From an uncultured Prevotella sp. (lineage in GTDB: Bacteria; Bacteroidota; Bacteroidia; Bacteroidales; Bacteroidaceae), in contig ONYZ01000002.1 in NCBI GenBank assembly GCA_900322175.1, forward strand, positions 45,059-109,058: a stretch of DNA of 64,000 nucleotides, written 5' to 3'. Positions 54,369 through 62,851 of this stretch are shown piece by piece. The notes beneath the pieces were generated by a model. The model was not told the origin of the DNA and did not search any database. It worked only from the letters and a program-made list of their open reading frames with translations. The position numbers and the translations under genes are program-made. Each line of letters starts with the position of its first letter. Within the stretch, counting starts at the first letter, position 1.

Positions 54369-56282
54369 TACAGCCAGTACAGTCACACCTACATCAGCAA
54401 ACACTGCCATCCACATGGTAGCCATACCTAGTGCGGCTAATACAAGTACAGCCAGTTTCACACCGATAGCAAACGCCACATTCTGGCGAGCTATCGCGAT
54501 GGTGCGACGGGCAATACGGATGGCCAGCGCTATCTTTGACGGTTTGTCGTCCATCAATACCACATCGGCAGCCTCGATAGCGGCATCACTGCCAAGACCT
54601 CCCATAGCTATACCCACATCGGCTCGAGCCAGCACAGGTGCATCGTTGATACCATCGCCCACGAAGGCGAGTGGAATTGACAATTCTTCAACCTTGGCGA
54701 CTTTGTCGGCAGGCAACAACTCTGCGTGATATTCGGTCAGCCCCAGTGTGTTTGCTACATTCTCGGCCACTTCGCGGCGATCGCCTGTCAGCATCACGGT
54801 GCGCTCTACTCCAAGTTCCTTCAGCGATGCGATAGCCTCGGCACTATCTGGTTTCACCTGATCGTTGATAACGATATGTCCTGCATATACCCCATCGATG
54901 GCCACATGGATGATAGTACCCAAGTGCTTACAGTCGTGCCACTTTGCGCCGATAGCATCCATCAGTTTGGTATTACCCACTGCCACCTCCTTATCACCCA
55001 CTCTAGCCACAATGCCCTGTCCGGCCACCTCGCGCACATCGCTTATCTTGCAGCCGTCGGTAGCCTCATCAGGGAATGCATCCCTCAAGGCAGCACCTAT
55101 CGGGTGGGTAGAGAAGTGTTCTACATGGGCAGCCAAGTGCAACAGATGATGTTCGTCGCAGCTGTCTGGGTGGACAGCCGTCACAGCAAACTGTCCGTGG
55201 GTAAGAGTACCTGTTTTATCAAACACTACCGTCTTCACCTTAGCCAGAACATCGATATAATTGGCCCCCTTGATAAGTATGCCGCGACGCGATGCACCAC
55301 CGATACCGCCAAAGAACGTAAGCGGCACGCTGATTACCAGTGCGCAAGGACAAGATACCACCAGAAACATCAATGCGCGATACAGCCAAGTGCTGAACGC
55401 ACCACCAAACAACGTGGGCACTACTGCCAGTGCCATAGCCGCAAACACCACTACAGGCGTATATACACGTGCAAAACGGGTGATAAACGTCTCGCTCTGC
55501 GACTTATGTTCGCCAGCGTTCTCAACCAACTTGATAATCTTCGATACAGTGCTCTCGCCGAATGGCTTGATCACTCTCACGCGTATCACTCCACTCAGAT
55601 TCACGCAACCAGAGATCACCTCGTCATCCACAGCCACATCGCGAGGCAGCGATTCGCCAGTCAGAGCCACCGTGTTCAGCGCACTCTTCCCCTCTATCAC
55701 CACTCCATCCAGCGGCACCTTCTCGCCTGGCCTGATGATAATCGTATCCCCCACCTTCACTTCTTCGGGCGATACTGTCTTTTCTCTAACTTCTCCCTTC
55801 TCACTTCTTGATTCGAGCGTAGCGCTATCCGGCTTTATCTCCATCAGATGCGCAATGCTATCCCGGCTCTTACCCTCAGCATATCCTTCAAACAGTTCGC
55901 CTACCTGGAAGAACAGCATTACGAATACAGCCTCAGGGAATTGAGTCTCAGCCCCTGGCAGAAAACCTATACACAGCGCTCCGATGGTAGCTATCGACAT
56001 CAGGAAGTGCTCATTAAACGGGTCACCCTCTATCAGTCCCTCAGCAGCCTCTTTCAGCGTATCGTGCCCTATTATTATATAAGGTATAAGATACACCAGC
56101 AACAACTGCCATGTTTGCAAGACTAATGTATGCTCAATCACCACAGCAGCAACAAGCATTACTGCAGTGATTATTATCACTATTAGCTGCTCGCGAGTGT
56201 TATGCTCGTGATGATGCTCATGTTCGTGTTCGTGATGACTGCATGATTCGCAGTGAGCGTGATGTTCGTGATTATGTCCCAT
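54339..56282 (-). CDS. P1B-type heavy-metal ATPase, Zn/Cd/Pb exporter type
   Basis: Inner-membrane pump exporting Zn(II), Cd(II) or Pb(II), 647 aa. The N-terminus is a His-rich tail (15 or so His within the first 27 residues) instead of the CxxC metal-binding domain of many ZntA proteins. Motifs include TGESLP, SCPCALVIS (metal site in the membrane), DKTGTLTHG (phosphorylated Asp), HPIGAAL, and GDGINDAPVLARADVGIAMG. The last helices contain NVAFAIGVKLAV and MAVFADVGVTV, the Lys and Asp typical of the Zn/Cd/Pb subgroup. It is transcribed alone from a promoter with an overlapping palindrome, consistent with metal-responsive control. Confidence 0.92.
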   Translation of the reverse strand: MGHNHEHHAHCESCSHHEHEHEHHHEHNTREQLIVIIITAVMLVAAVVIEHTLVLQTWQLLLVYLIPYIIIGHDTLKEAAEGLIEGDPFNEHFLMSIATIGALCIGFLPGAETQFPEAVFVMLFFQVGELFEGYAEGKSRDSIAHLMEIKPDSATLESRSEKGEVREKTVSPEEVKVGDTIIIRPGEKVPLDGVVIEGKSALNTVALTGESLPRDVAVDDEVISGCVNLSGVIRVRVIKPFGESTVSKIIKLVENAGEHKSQSETFITRFARVYTPVVVFAAMALAVVPTLFGGAFSTWLYRALMFLVVSCPCALVISVPLTFFGGIGGASRRGILIKGANYIDVLAKVKTVVFDKTGTLTHGQFAVTAVHPDSCDEHHLLHLAAHVEHFSTHPIGAALRDAFPDEATDGCKISDVREVAGQGIVARVGDKEVAVGNTKLMDAIGAKWHDCKHLGTIIHVAIDGVYAGHIVINDQVKPDSAEAIASLKELGVERTVMLTGDRREVAENVANTLGLTEYHAELLPADKVAKVEELSIPLAFVGDGINDAPVLARADVGIAMGGLGSDAAIEAADVVLMDDKPSKIALAIRIARRTIAIARQNVAFAIGVKLAVLVLAALGMATMWMAVFADVGVTVLAVLNAMRALRA

Positions 56283-56312
56283 ATTATAATTCTTTTATTC
56301 ATTTTCTGGGTG

Positions 56313-56346
56313 CAAAGGTACATAGTTTGTTCTGCAACCTGGTTGC
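56313..56346 (-). promoter_or_regulatory. Promoter with palindromic operator candidate for the metal ATPase
   Basis: TACCTTTG on the - strand (56320-56313), 30 nt before the ATG. The 13-bp palindrome GCAACC-T-GGTTGC (56334-56346) lies just upstream, between the -7 and -33 positions, and is flanked by further partial symmetry (TTTGCAACC..GGTTGCAG). A repressor bound here would block RNA polymerase. A Fur/Zur-type or other metal regulator is a guess. Confidence 0.6.
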
Positions 56347-56439
56347 AAACTAGTAGCTTCACTAGGCAAAGCCAAGTGAAATGTACCTGCGTACCTATGG
56401 GAATCCGATTTTTAAAACTAATTTATTATATCGCCTTTA

Positions 56440-58659
56440 TCACTTTACGATAACCTTGCGTCCATTCACAATATAGAGGCCCTTCTTGGTAGGTTTGCCT
56501 TGCAACTGGAATCCGTCTGTTGTGTACCATTTCGAATTCTCCAAGTTGTCACAAGTCACTACTTGGATGCCATTTATTGTCACAGTCACCTTATAACTAT
56601 AGAGCAGTACGCTGTTGGCTACAGCTGCACTCTTTGGTGTACCACTGGCCCCAAACGTAGAAGCATACAGATAGACGTAGGTGGGAGCTGTAATGTTGTA
56701 AGGCACATCCACTGTTCCACGTTCCAACTTGGTAATCATCGTTGGTTCACCATTACCTATCTGAACGTTCAGAACGTGAGAACCAATAGTCTTGACCTCA
56801 ACAGTTATAGTACCTTTACCTGCAGACGCCTCAAAGATAATACCATTAAAGTTCTCCTGCATGGTGGCATCACCCACCTTCGCGTTCTGTACTGTAATCA
56901 TCTGCTCTGCCGTCGTTGTTGAGTTCAGTACAATGGCTTGTTCCGTTGCATCATATCTATCACCGTTTTCTGCATTCACTGTGAAGTAAGTATTGTCAAT
57001 AATAGTATTCGACAAGTCTGTATTCTCATTTACGATCTCGCTAAATGTCGTCGTCTTCGTTTCTGACACAGGCTCTATCTCAACTGCTGATATTGTCAGT
57101 GTACCTTTTACATACGAGATGTCATAATTGGTAGCATCGGCTCCAGATACGATTATCTCATATGTTCCAGGGACACTAGCAGAAGTTGCAGTTGTTGATA
57201 ATGTAGGCTTCTTTTTGGCAATGCATCACCCTGCTTAATGATGTAGCTCTTAGCAGTAATCGTCAGCGGAGCCTTCGTTATGGTCAGTTTACCATTCACA
57301 AAAGTTACATTGTAATTAGTGATGCTTCCCTTGGAAACTACAATGTCGTACTCTCCAACAGGTGATGTTGCTGTTGCTGAGCAACTGATATTTGGTGTAC
57401 CACCCAATATAGCGCCAGAGGTAGTATACTCAAACGTAGGATTAGCCTCTCCATACTTCCTGCTATAGCTCTTTGCTGTTACTACAACTTCATCAGCCTT
57501 GGTAATAGTCAATGTACCTTTTACATATGAGATGTCATAATTGGTAGCATCGGCTCCAGATACGATTATCTCATATGTTCCAGGGACACTAGCAGAAGTT
57601 GCAGTTGTTGATAATGTAGGCTTCTTTACATCAGTCTCATTGTTTTTGAATCCAGTATACTCTGCCTCGAACGTTGGCAATGCATCACCCTGCTTGATGG
57701 TATAACTCTTTGCAGTAATCGTCAATGGAGCCTTCGTAATGGTCAGTTTACCATTCTTCGAAGTATAGTTACCTTGTACCGTTCCCCTTTCCACTACAAT
57801 ATCGTACTCTCCTACGGGCGAAATCTTAGTTGCTGTTGTTGTCAATTGGGGCACGCCAATCAATGTCGCAGTTGTCGTATAGGTCAGTTCCGGATTGTCT
57901 TCGCCATACTTACGACTCTTGTTGTCTGCCGTAATCTCTGGAATGGCAGCTGCTGTAATGGAAATATTGAATAACACATCATCCCACTTCACTTGACTAC
58001 CATTAGTCTCCGTGAACACTTGCGACTTGATGCCCCCCTCTTTCGTTCCGACACTAGCACTTTCATCTGCCTGTAAAGTCATATTCAGCAAGGCTCCGCT
58101 CATCCCATAGAGTTCAGCATTCGTCATAGAGAAGCACAATAAACGATAGCTACCCGAACCTAAATCCTGAACCGTCAGCGTATGATCATTGATACGGTCT
58201 GCATTCAGACTGATTTTCAGTTTTCCATTATCTTTCTTGGCAATACTGACACCTTCTGGCAAAACGACATCAAACTGATCAGGTTGATAGTCGCTTCTTG
58301 CGAATTTCCTGTCTTCAGTTCAATTTTCGATACCATCAGGCTACTGGCTTCAGTACTACTTCCCGAAGAAGAAGCAATAGAGATGTTGAATAACAAATCG
58401 TCCCACTTCACTTGATTGCCATTAATCTCCGTAAACACTTGCGACTTAATTTGCCCCTGCTTCGTTCCTGCACTGGCACTTTCATCAGCCTGTAAAGTCA
58501 TATTCACCAAGGCTCCGCTTCAGAGCTATTCAGATTAATCGTCACATCTTTGGTTTCACCTGCATTCAGTACCACACTCGGTACAGTCAGGTTGTCGGCC
58601 AATATACTGCCCACCAGAGTGAGCAGTATAGTCAGTATCATTAATCTGCTATGTTTCAT
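56440..58659 (-). pseudogene. Broken surface protein gene with cohesin-like modules and MBG repeats
   Basis: Remains of one gene read in four pieces. It starts at ATG 58659, overlapping the upstream stop as ATGA, with signal peptide MKHSRLMILTILLTLVGSILA, and hits a stop after 51 codons (58504). It continues in other frames as 58510-58217, 58262-57153 and about 57210-56440. The parts contain two copies of a module (ALLNMTLQADESA..QVKWDDVLFNIS), several MBG-type repeats (ADEVVVTAKSYSRKYGEANPTFEY; APLTITAKSYIIKQGDALP) and a type IX sorting tail (KKGLYIVNGRKVIVK). At about 57214, comparison with the repeat at 57604-57680 shows exactly 46 bp missing. Out-of-frame joins also occur near 58275 and 58518. 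Either the gene is decaying by recombination between repeats or the assembly collapsed them. Confidence 0.8.
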
Positions 58660-61229
58660 TTTACAATCATTTTTTTACCACTAATAATATACGCACCCTT
58701 CTTCAATCCATTCGTATTCGTGGCTTGCTTTTGAATCAGACGCCCATCAACACTATAAATATCCATAGCCTCAGAAGTCTTGATCACATCAATACCTGTA
58801 GTGCCTGCGACTAATGCTGGGAACAACTTCTCCGTCTCTCTACTGGTTACGAACAAGATGTTGCTAACTTCCACATTTCCTATTCCAGAAACCTTGAATG
58901 ACAAGAGCTCACCGCTATTGCCATTAAACGGACAATTATCTGTTGAGTACACCACAACCTTATAGAGATTATCTCCAGTCTTTGCGTATGACATCAGATG
59001 ACCTCCGCTACGTTTGTTGTTCAGGCTGATGCTTTCGAGTGTCTGACCGTCACCAAGTCTGATTTCAAACTGTGAGGCCACATACTGTGCTTCATTATCA
59101 AGACAGAGTGTCAATGACTTATCACTTACTACCAAAGTCAATTGGTCGTTATCTGCCATTTCAACTACAGAGGCACGCTTAGGCGCATTACTGCCAGATG
59201 ACATGATGATATATACCACCTTCACAATGTCTGTCACGTTCACCTCACCATCTTCATTCAGGTCAGCAGCTGCATACACGAACTTATCGGAAGGCTTATT
59301 CATGATATAGTCTATGATTTCTACAATATCCGAAACGTTTACCTCACCATCGCCATTGGCATCGCCCTTAATGATATTGGTCACAACAATGTTGAACTTT
59401 GCATCCTTCAATTTCAGTTGCGTTCCGTTTACCTTGGTGACAATGATATTCGCAATCGCAGCCTCATAGTTTCCATCATTAACACTTGCGCCTATAGTCA
59501 GGGCAGCATTCAGAATAGCACCACTCGTTCCTGTAATCTTTTCGCTCGACATCGAGGAGCATACGAAGCGATAAGTATTACCTTCCATCTTAGAAATGTC
59601 CAACTTCTGATTATCGTCTTCATAACGGTTTGTCTTCGTAACAACGTACTTCCCCTTATCATTCACGCTCAGTGATATACCATCTGGCAGCGTCAAGTCA
59701 AACTGATAGGCAGTCAGGTCTGTATCCTTGTTTTCCAAGTTGATGCTAAAGGTGGCTTGTTGTCCCTTTGTAGCTGAAAATCCCGCTACAACAATCTTAT
59801 CATCATCTGTCTCAGTCGGTTCGCCTGATTCTGTACCTTCTATTGGCACAATTTCCTTGAAATCCTTCCATGGCTCAGCAGCTTTATATGCATCAACAGA
59901 CTGTGCCGGCACGTGAAGAGTGGCATATTCTATATAAGAATCCTTAAAAGGTCCTGTCGCCTTACCATAATAACTAGTACATCCATTATTACAGATAGGG
60001 GCATCTTTTGCATAGCAATATACATTTGACAGTTGAGGACAAAATGCAAAAGAACCACAACTTAATGATTTTATACCTCTGCCAAGAGTAATATCTGTCA
60101 GTTTTTTGCAATAATGAAATGTTCCCATTTCAATAGTTGTCACTTTGTCCGGAATAGTAATTGAGGTTAAACTAGAACACTCCTCAAAAGCAATCGCGCC
60201 TATGGATGACAAGTTATTGGGAAGGATGATCGAAGTAAGATTTGTACATCCAGAAAACGCACCTTCTCCTATAGTTTTGACATTATTCGGGATTACAATT
60301 GACTCTAAGCTAGTACATCCAGCGAATGTAGCCCATTCAATACTTGAAATATTCTCAGGTAGCTTAACAGAAGACAGATTTGTACAACCCATAAAAACAT
60401 GGGTACCAATACTTTCTACTGAATTTGGAATTGTAATGGAATCAAGACTAATACAATATTCAAAGGCATTACGTTCAATTTGCTTGACATTATTTCCTAT
60501 TGTTACAGATTCCAATACACTACACCTAGAAAATGCTCTAAAACCAATGATTGTAGATGCCACATTATTATTATCGCCTATTGTTGCAGATGTTAAGTTC
60601 GTACAATCATAAAAAGATTCGTATCCGATGCTTGTTACACTATTTGGAAATGTAACAGAAGTTATACTTGTACACCCTTTAAAAGCATCTCTATTTATTG
60701 TGGTCACTTTTGAGGGGATTACCAAATCAACTATTTCTTCATCATTCACATACAAACGATGGGCGTACTGTAGAGGAGAGGCTGCAAATCCTTTAAAATC
60801 TATATTACACCAAGCTGTCAAATCGTAGACCTTCACTGCAGAGAGTTTGGCGCATTTATAAAATGCATATTCATCAATACTTTTTAAACTATTAGGAATC
60901 GTTATTGAAGTTATTGAAGTACCTTCAAAAGCATGACCTCCAATACTTATTACAGTGTAAGTAATATCATCATAAATAAACTGTTCTGGGATAACAACAT
61001 CGCCAGAATACGGTTTCCGTACTACTATAGAATCAAGTTTGATGCTATCTCCCTTTTCGTCCCATACTTCGATTTCCATGATGGTACTATCTCTTGACTC
61101 CATCACCTCAGCGATTTTTCCTTTAGTAATTAGTTTGTAGGTAATTCCGTCAACCACCACAGTTTGGGCACTTGCCATCATAGGCAGCAAAATCATCGCG
61201 AGTAATACAAGTAGTTTCCTCATAATCAT
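58656..61229 (-). CDS. BspA-like leucine-rich-repeat surface protein with dockerin-type repeats and type IX signal
   Basis: Secreted or surface-anchored protein, 857 aa, probably for adhesion. It has a signal peptide (LLVLLAMILLPMMASAQ). About a dozen LRR_5 repeats of the BspA type follow (about 95-440; FKGCTSITSVTFPNSVTSIGYESFYDCTNL). Next is a cohesin-like beta region (about 495-610; GFSATKGQQATFSINLENKDTDLTAYQFDLTLPDGISL). A dockerin-like pair of Ca-binding loops comes after it (GDANGDGEVNVSDIVEIIDYIM; DLNEDGEVNVTDIVKVVYIIM). A second beta module and the sorting tail LKKGAYIISGKKMIVK close it. The stop overlaps the next start (ATGA), so it was coupled to the now broken MBG gene. Confidence 0.88.
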   Translation of the reverse strand: MIMRKLLVLLAMILLPMMASAQTVVVDGITYKLITKGKIAEVMESRDSTIMEIEVWDEKGDSIKLDSIVVRKPYSGDVVIPEQFIYDDITYTVISIGGHAFEGTSITSITIPNSLKSIDEYAFYKCAKLSAVKVYDLTAWCNIDFKGFAASPLQYAHRLYVNDEEIVDLVIPSKVTTINRDAFKGCTSITSVTFPNSVTSIGYESFYDCTNLTSATIGDNNNVASTIIGFRAFSRCSVLESVTIGNNVKQIERNAFEYCISLDSITIPNSVESIGTHVFMGCTNLSSVKLPENISSIEWATFAGCTSLESIVIPNNVKTIGEGAFSGCTNLTSIILPNNLSSIGAIAFEECSSLTSITIPDKVTTIEMGTFHYCKKLTDITLGRGIKSLSCGSFAFCPQLSNVYCYAKDAPICNNGCTSYYGKATGPFKDSYIEYATLHVPAQSVDAYKAAEPWKDFKEIVPIEGTESGEPTETDDDKIVVAGFSATKGQQATFSINLENKDTDLTAYQFDLTLPDGISLSVNDKGKYVVTKTNRYEDDNQKLDISKMEGNTYRFVCSSMSSEKITGTSGAILNAALTIGASVNDGNYEAAIANIIVTKVNGTQLKLKDAKFNIVVTNIIKGDANGDGEVNVSDIVEIIDYIMNKPSDKFVYAAADLNEDGEVNVTDIVKVVYIIMSSGSNAPKRASVVEMADNDQLTLVVSDKSLTLCLDNEAQYVASQFEIRLGDGQTLESISLNNKRSGGHLMSYAKTGDNLYKVVVYSTDNCPFNGNSGELLSFKVSGIGNVEVSNILFVTSRETEKLFPALVAGTTGIDVIKTSEAMDIYSVDGRLIQKQATNTNGLKKGAYIISGKKMIVK

Positions 61230-61278
61230 ATAGTTTTAGTTGTTAAATATCAATCCAGCATATACCGCTATACATCGG

Positions 61279-61286
61279 CAAAGATA
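61279..61286 (-). promoter_or_regulatory. -7 element TATCTTTG of the LRR protein gene
   Basis: TATCTTTG on the - strand, 49 nt before the start codon. No strong -33 match at the expected spacing. Confidence 0.6.
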
Positions 61287-61339
61287 CAAATAAAATTGGA
61301 AATAAAGAAGAACTTAGCAAGAAAAATCGTCCGCCATGC

Positions 61340-61616
61340 TTAAACATTAATAGAAAGCACCTTACGTCGATTACCCTTCGGACGCACCGCAAAGTGCAGC
61401 CAGATGGCCCCGTGGCGGTTTCGCTCTATCAGTATTTCATCAAAGTCCTGATGCGATTCATCTGCGTAATCCAGTAGGATTGCAGCCCCCGAGCTTGAAG
61501 TGAGGCGATAAGCGAGAGCCATCGAGCTTGTTCGAATGGCCGAGCGCAGCCTCACTCGGCGAAGCCAAATGCTCGGAGAGTTTTGCTTGATTGTTTAATT
61601 GTACTATCTGTTCCAT
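61340..61616 (-). pseudogene. Remnant of an M15-type peptidase (endolysin-like)
   Basis: Two frames hold the two ends of one protein. From ATG 61616 the sequence MEQIVQLNNQAKLSEH...LSPHFKLGG looks like the start of Bacteroidales M15 peptidases (the HFKLGEF-type N-terminus) and stops at 61458. In another frame, ending at 61340, DFDEILIERNRHGAIWLHFAVRPKGNRR resembles the end of the same family (FDQLI..WIHVS..NRR). Most of the catalytic middle (His and Asp metal ligands) is missing. In phage and mobile elements such enzymes lyse peptidoglycan. Recognition is by eye and moderately sure. It is the last of a run of small - strand genes. Confidence 0.6.
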
Positions 61617-61637
61617 ATTTGAACCAATGAACCATCG

Positions 61638-61772
61638 TTAGAAAACCATAATGGCCTTAATAGTTATCATGCCCAACTTGTCGTCCCAAGCTATCACACC
61701 TTGCAATTTCTTACCTGCCTTTACGGTTTTTACTACCTCGGCTGCATTAATCATCCAAACTAACTTTCGCAT
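61638..61772 (-). CDS. Small hypothetical protein, 44 aa
   Basis: Short intact frame starting MRKLVWMINAAEVVKTVKAG and ending TIKAIMVF. It is in line with neighbours on both sides (18 nt after the 75-aa gene, 22 nt before the peptidase remnant), which is the main support that it is real. A mixed alpha/beta pattern with basic N-terminal half. No family recognised. Confidence 0.5.
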   Translation of the reverse strand: MRKLVWMINAAEVVKTVKAGKKLQGVIAWDDKLGMITIKAIMVF

Positions 61773-61790
61773 ACTTTTACTATTCTATTA

Positions 61791-62018
61791 CTATTTTTTT
61801 GTTATTATATGGCGTACTACACCCTGAGCATTACCGGCCTTTTGCAAGCCATAACTCATCTTCCAACTGCTGCATTTAAAGCTGTGCTGCACTTTCAGGT
61901 TTAGCATATTGCAGATGCGCACACCCTTATAGTCGATTGATTTGTATTGGCACGAAGCACAGCAGCGCTTCACCTCGATACCATACAGGTTTCTTACGGT
62001 CTCTTGCTCACCATTCAT
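61791..62018 (-). CDS. Small cysteine-rich hypothetical protein, 75 aa
   Basis: Intact frame with six Cys arranged as CCASCQYK (three), CNML and KCSSWKM plus basic surroundings. This spacing looks like a small zinc-binding or redox protein. Similar small Cys proteins occur in Bacteroidales beside mobile-element genes, but I cannot name a family. It begins 3 nt inside the end of the preceding small gene, suggesting translation coupling in one transcript from the promoter at 62262. Confidence 0.6.
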   Translation of the reverse strand: MNGEQETVRNLYGIEVKRCCASCQYKSIDYKGVRICNMLNLKVQHSFKCSSWKMSYGLQKAGNAQGVVRHIITKK

Positions 62019-62124
62019 ACCTCTTTAGTTTCATCTCCAGTTCTTTGTTTATTTTCTTTTGTTTTCTCAGTTGTCGCTGCAGTGCAGCAGCCTCGCGCTG
62101 TATCTGTATCACCAGCGCGCTCAT
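62008..62124 (-). CDS. Possible 38-aa coiled-coil peptide in an alternative frame
   Basis: Starts MSALVIQIQREAAALQRQLR and continues with heptad-like KQKKINKELEMKLKR. It looks more like protein than the overlapping second half of the 64-aa frame. The two may be parts of one gene split by a frameshift, since the 64-aa N-terminus and this C-terminus both look natural. Confidence 0.35.
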   Translation of the reverse strand: MSALVIQIQREAAALQRQLRKQKKINKELEMKLKRYEW

Positions 62125-62209
62125 CTATGTCGAATTCATTACTCAGGTTCTGGGGGATAACCTTTTCAATCTTTGCGAAGTTCTCTACATACAAAACTCT
62201 TCTTTTCAT
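62015..62209 (-). CDS. Small hypothetical protein, 64 aa, possibly frameshifted
   Basis: First half (MKRRVLYVENFAKIEKVIPQ, then NLSNEFDIDE) looks like a real protein. The second half (Thr/Ala/Lys-rich, GCCTAATTEKTKENKQ) looks out of frame, and the overlapping frame there reads as a coiled coil. I therefore suspect a single-base indel near 62120 or overlapping genes. First gene after the promoter at 62262; no family known. Confidence 0.4.
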   Translation of the reverse strand: MKRRVLYVENFAKIEKVIPQNLSNEFDIDERAGDTDTARGCCTAATTEKTKENKQRTGDETKEV

Positions 62210-62261
62210 ACTTATATACTTTTTAAAATTAGTAAAACATTTTATTTCTTAATTGCGAGTG

Positions 62262-62269
62262 CAAAGGTA
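62262..62269 (-). promoter_or_regulatory. -7 element TACCTTTG of the small-gene cluster
   Basis: TACCTTTG on the - strand, 52 nt before the 64-aa gene. A TTTG lies only about 15 nt upstream, shorter than usual. Confidence 0.55.
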
Positions 62270-62340
62270 CAATAAAATATAATGCAAACTCGAGAAATTC
62301 CTCGAACTGGGAAGTCTATTTTTGAAACACGGAATTTTAA

Positions 62341-62372
62341 AAGGAGCCGTTAACCGCAGTTAACAACTCCTT
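62341..62372. terminator. Two-stem perfect hairpin
   Basis: AAGGAG-cc-GTTAAC-cgca-GTTAAC-aa-CTCCTT, a symmetric hairpin lying between two small - strand genes. It may end the 43-aa gene transcript. A T-rich stretch lies on the - strand side (AAAATTCCG in sequence given as TTTTAAAA context), but no clean T tract. Confidence 0.5.
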
Positions 62373-62401
62373 CGATTTTACACCCTAAAAATTCCTCGAT
62401 T

Positions 62402-62533
62402 TCACACCCATCTTTGCTTTATTACGGAACTTAGTAGATTCATTCTAGTCATCTCATCATCATCTAGGTAGTCAAACACATCGTTTTCATATATTATCTG
62501 GTGTAACTCTTTCAGATAACTCGCTTTCGTCAT
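62402..62533 (-). CDS. Small acidic hypothetical protein, 43 aa
   Basis: Frame begins MTKASYLKELHQIIYENDVF and ends SSVIKQRWV, with an acidic helix-like centre (DYLDDDEMTRM). A purine-rich stretch (GGAGTGGGGG) 7 nt before the ATG could be a ribosome site, unusual for this genome. Amino-acid pattern is protein-like; no family recognised. Followed by the hairpin at 62341. Confidence 0.45.
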   Translation of the reverse strand: MTKASYLKELHQIIYENDVFDYLDDDEMTRMNLLSSVIKQRWV

Positions 62534-62672
62534 CTTATCCCCCACTCCTATTACCTTATTAATAATAGCCAAGAAAACACCTAGGCAAACTCATATTTAT
62601 AGGCATATTTTTCTAAAATATATACAATTCTGAACTAGAAGTTGTAACAATGACTATTCCAATTGCATTTTT

Positions 62673-62704
62673 TTTGCACAATCCAAATAAAAGCATTACC
62701 TTTG
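62673..62704 (+). promoter_or_regulatory. Strong promoter of the candidate small RNA
   Basis: TTTG (62673-62676), exactly 20 nt, TACCTTTG (62697-62704). This is one of the best consensus promoters in the window, yet no sizeable + strand gene follows before the convergent vsr gene. Confidence 0.8.
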
Positions 62705-62710
62705 CACCCG

Positions 62711-62850
62711 AAAAAGAAAATTAATGGTTAAGGTTTTTGGTAAGCCCTTTTTTCGCAGTGATGCGCAGGGCGTAACACATTCATTTATTTTTAGTTAATT
62801 AAAAGTCATTCCTGGAGAGCCAACAGTGATGTTCGCTCCCCTATTTTTAT
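62711..62850 (+). ncRNA. Candidate small RNA with two hairpins carrying the same loop
   Basis: About 140 nt between a consensus promoter and a hairpin followed by CTATTTTTATTT, ending just before the convergent vsr stop. Hairpin 1 (62744-62771) pairs GCCCT with AGGGC and CGC with GCG around AGTGAT. Hairpin 2 (62814-62839) pairs GGAG with CTCC and AAC with GTT around the same AGTGAT, so both present CAGTGATG. The unstructured middle is AT-rich (62772-62810). A 24-codon frame starting MVKVFGKPFF lies inside and could be a leader peptide instead. I do not recognise a known RNA family. Confidence 0.55.
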
Positions 62851-62851
62851 T

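Noticed and set aside
54726-55811. A 361-aa + strand frame inside the metal ATPase gene
   Set aside because: Antisense shadow; Cys/His/Gln-rich sequence with no domain, while the opposite strand carries every ATPase motif.
62724-62798. A 24-codon protein in the candidate small RNA
   Set aside because: Too short to support. Both hairpin stems and identical loops fit RNA structure better, though a leader peptide is not excluded.
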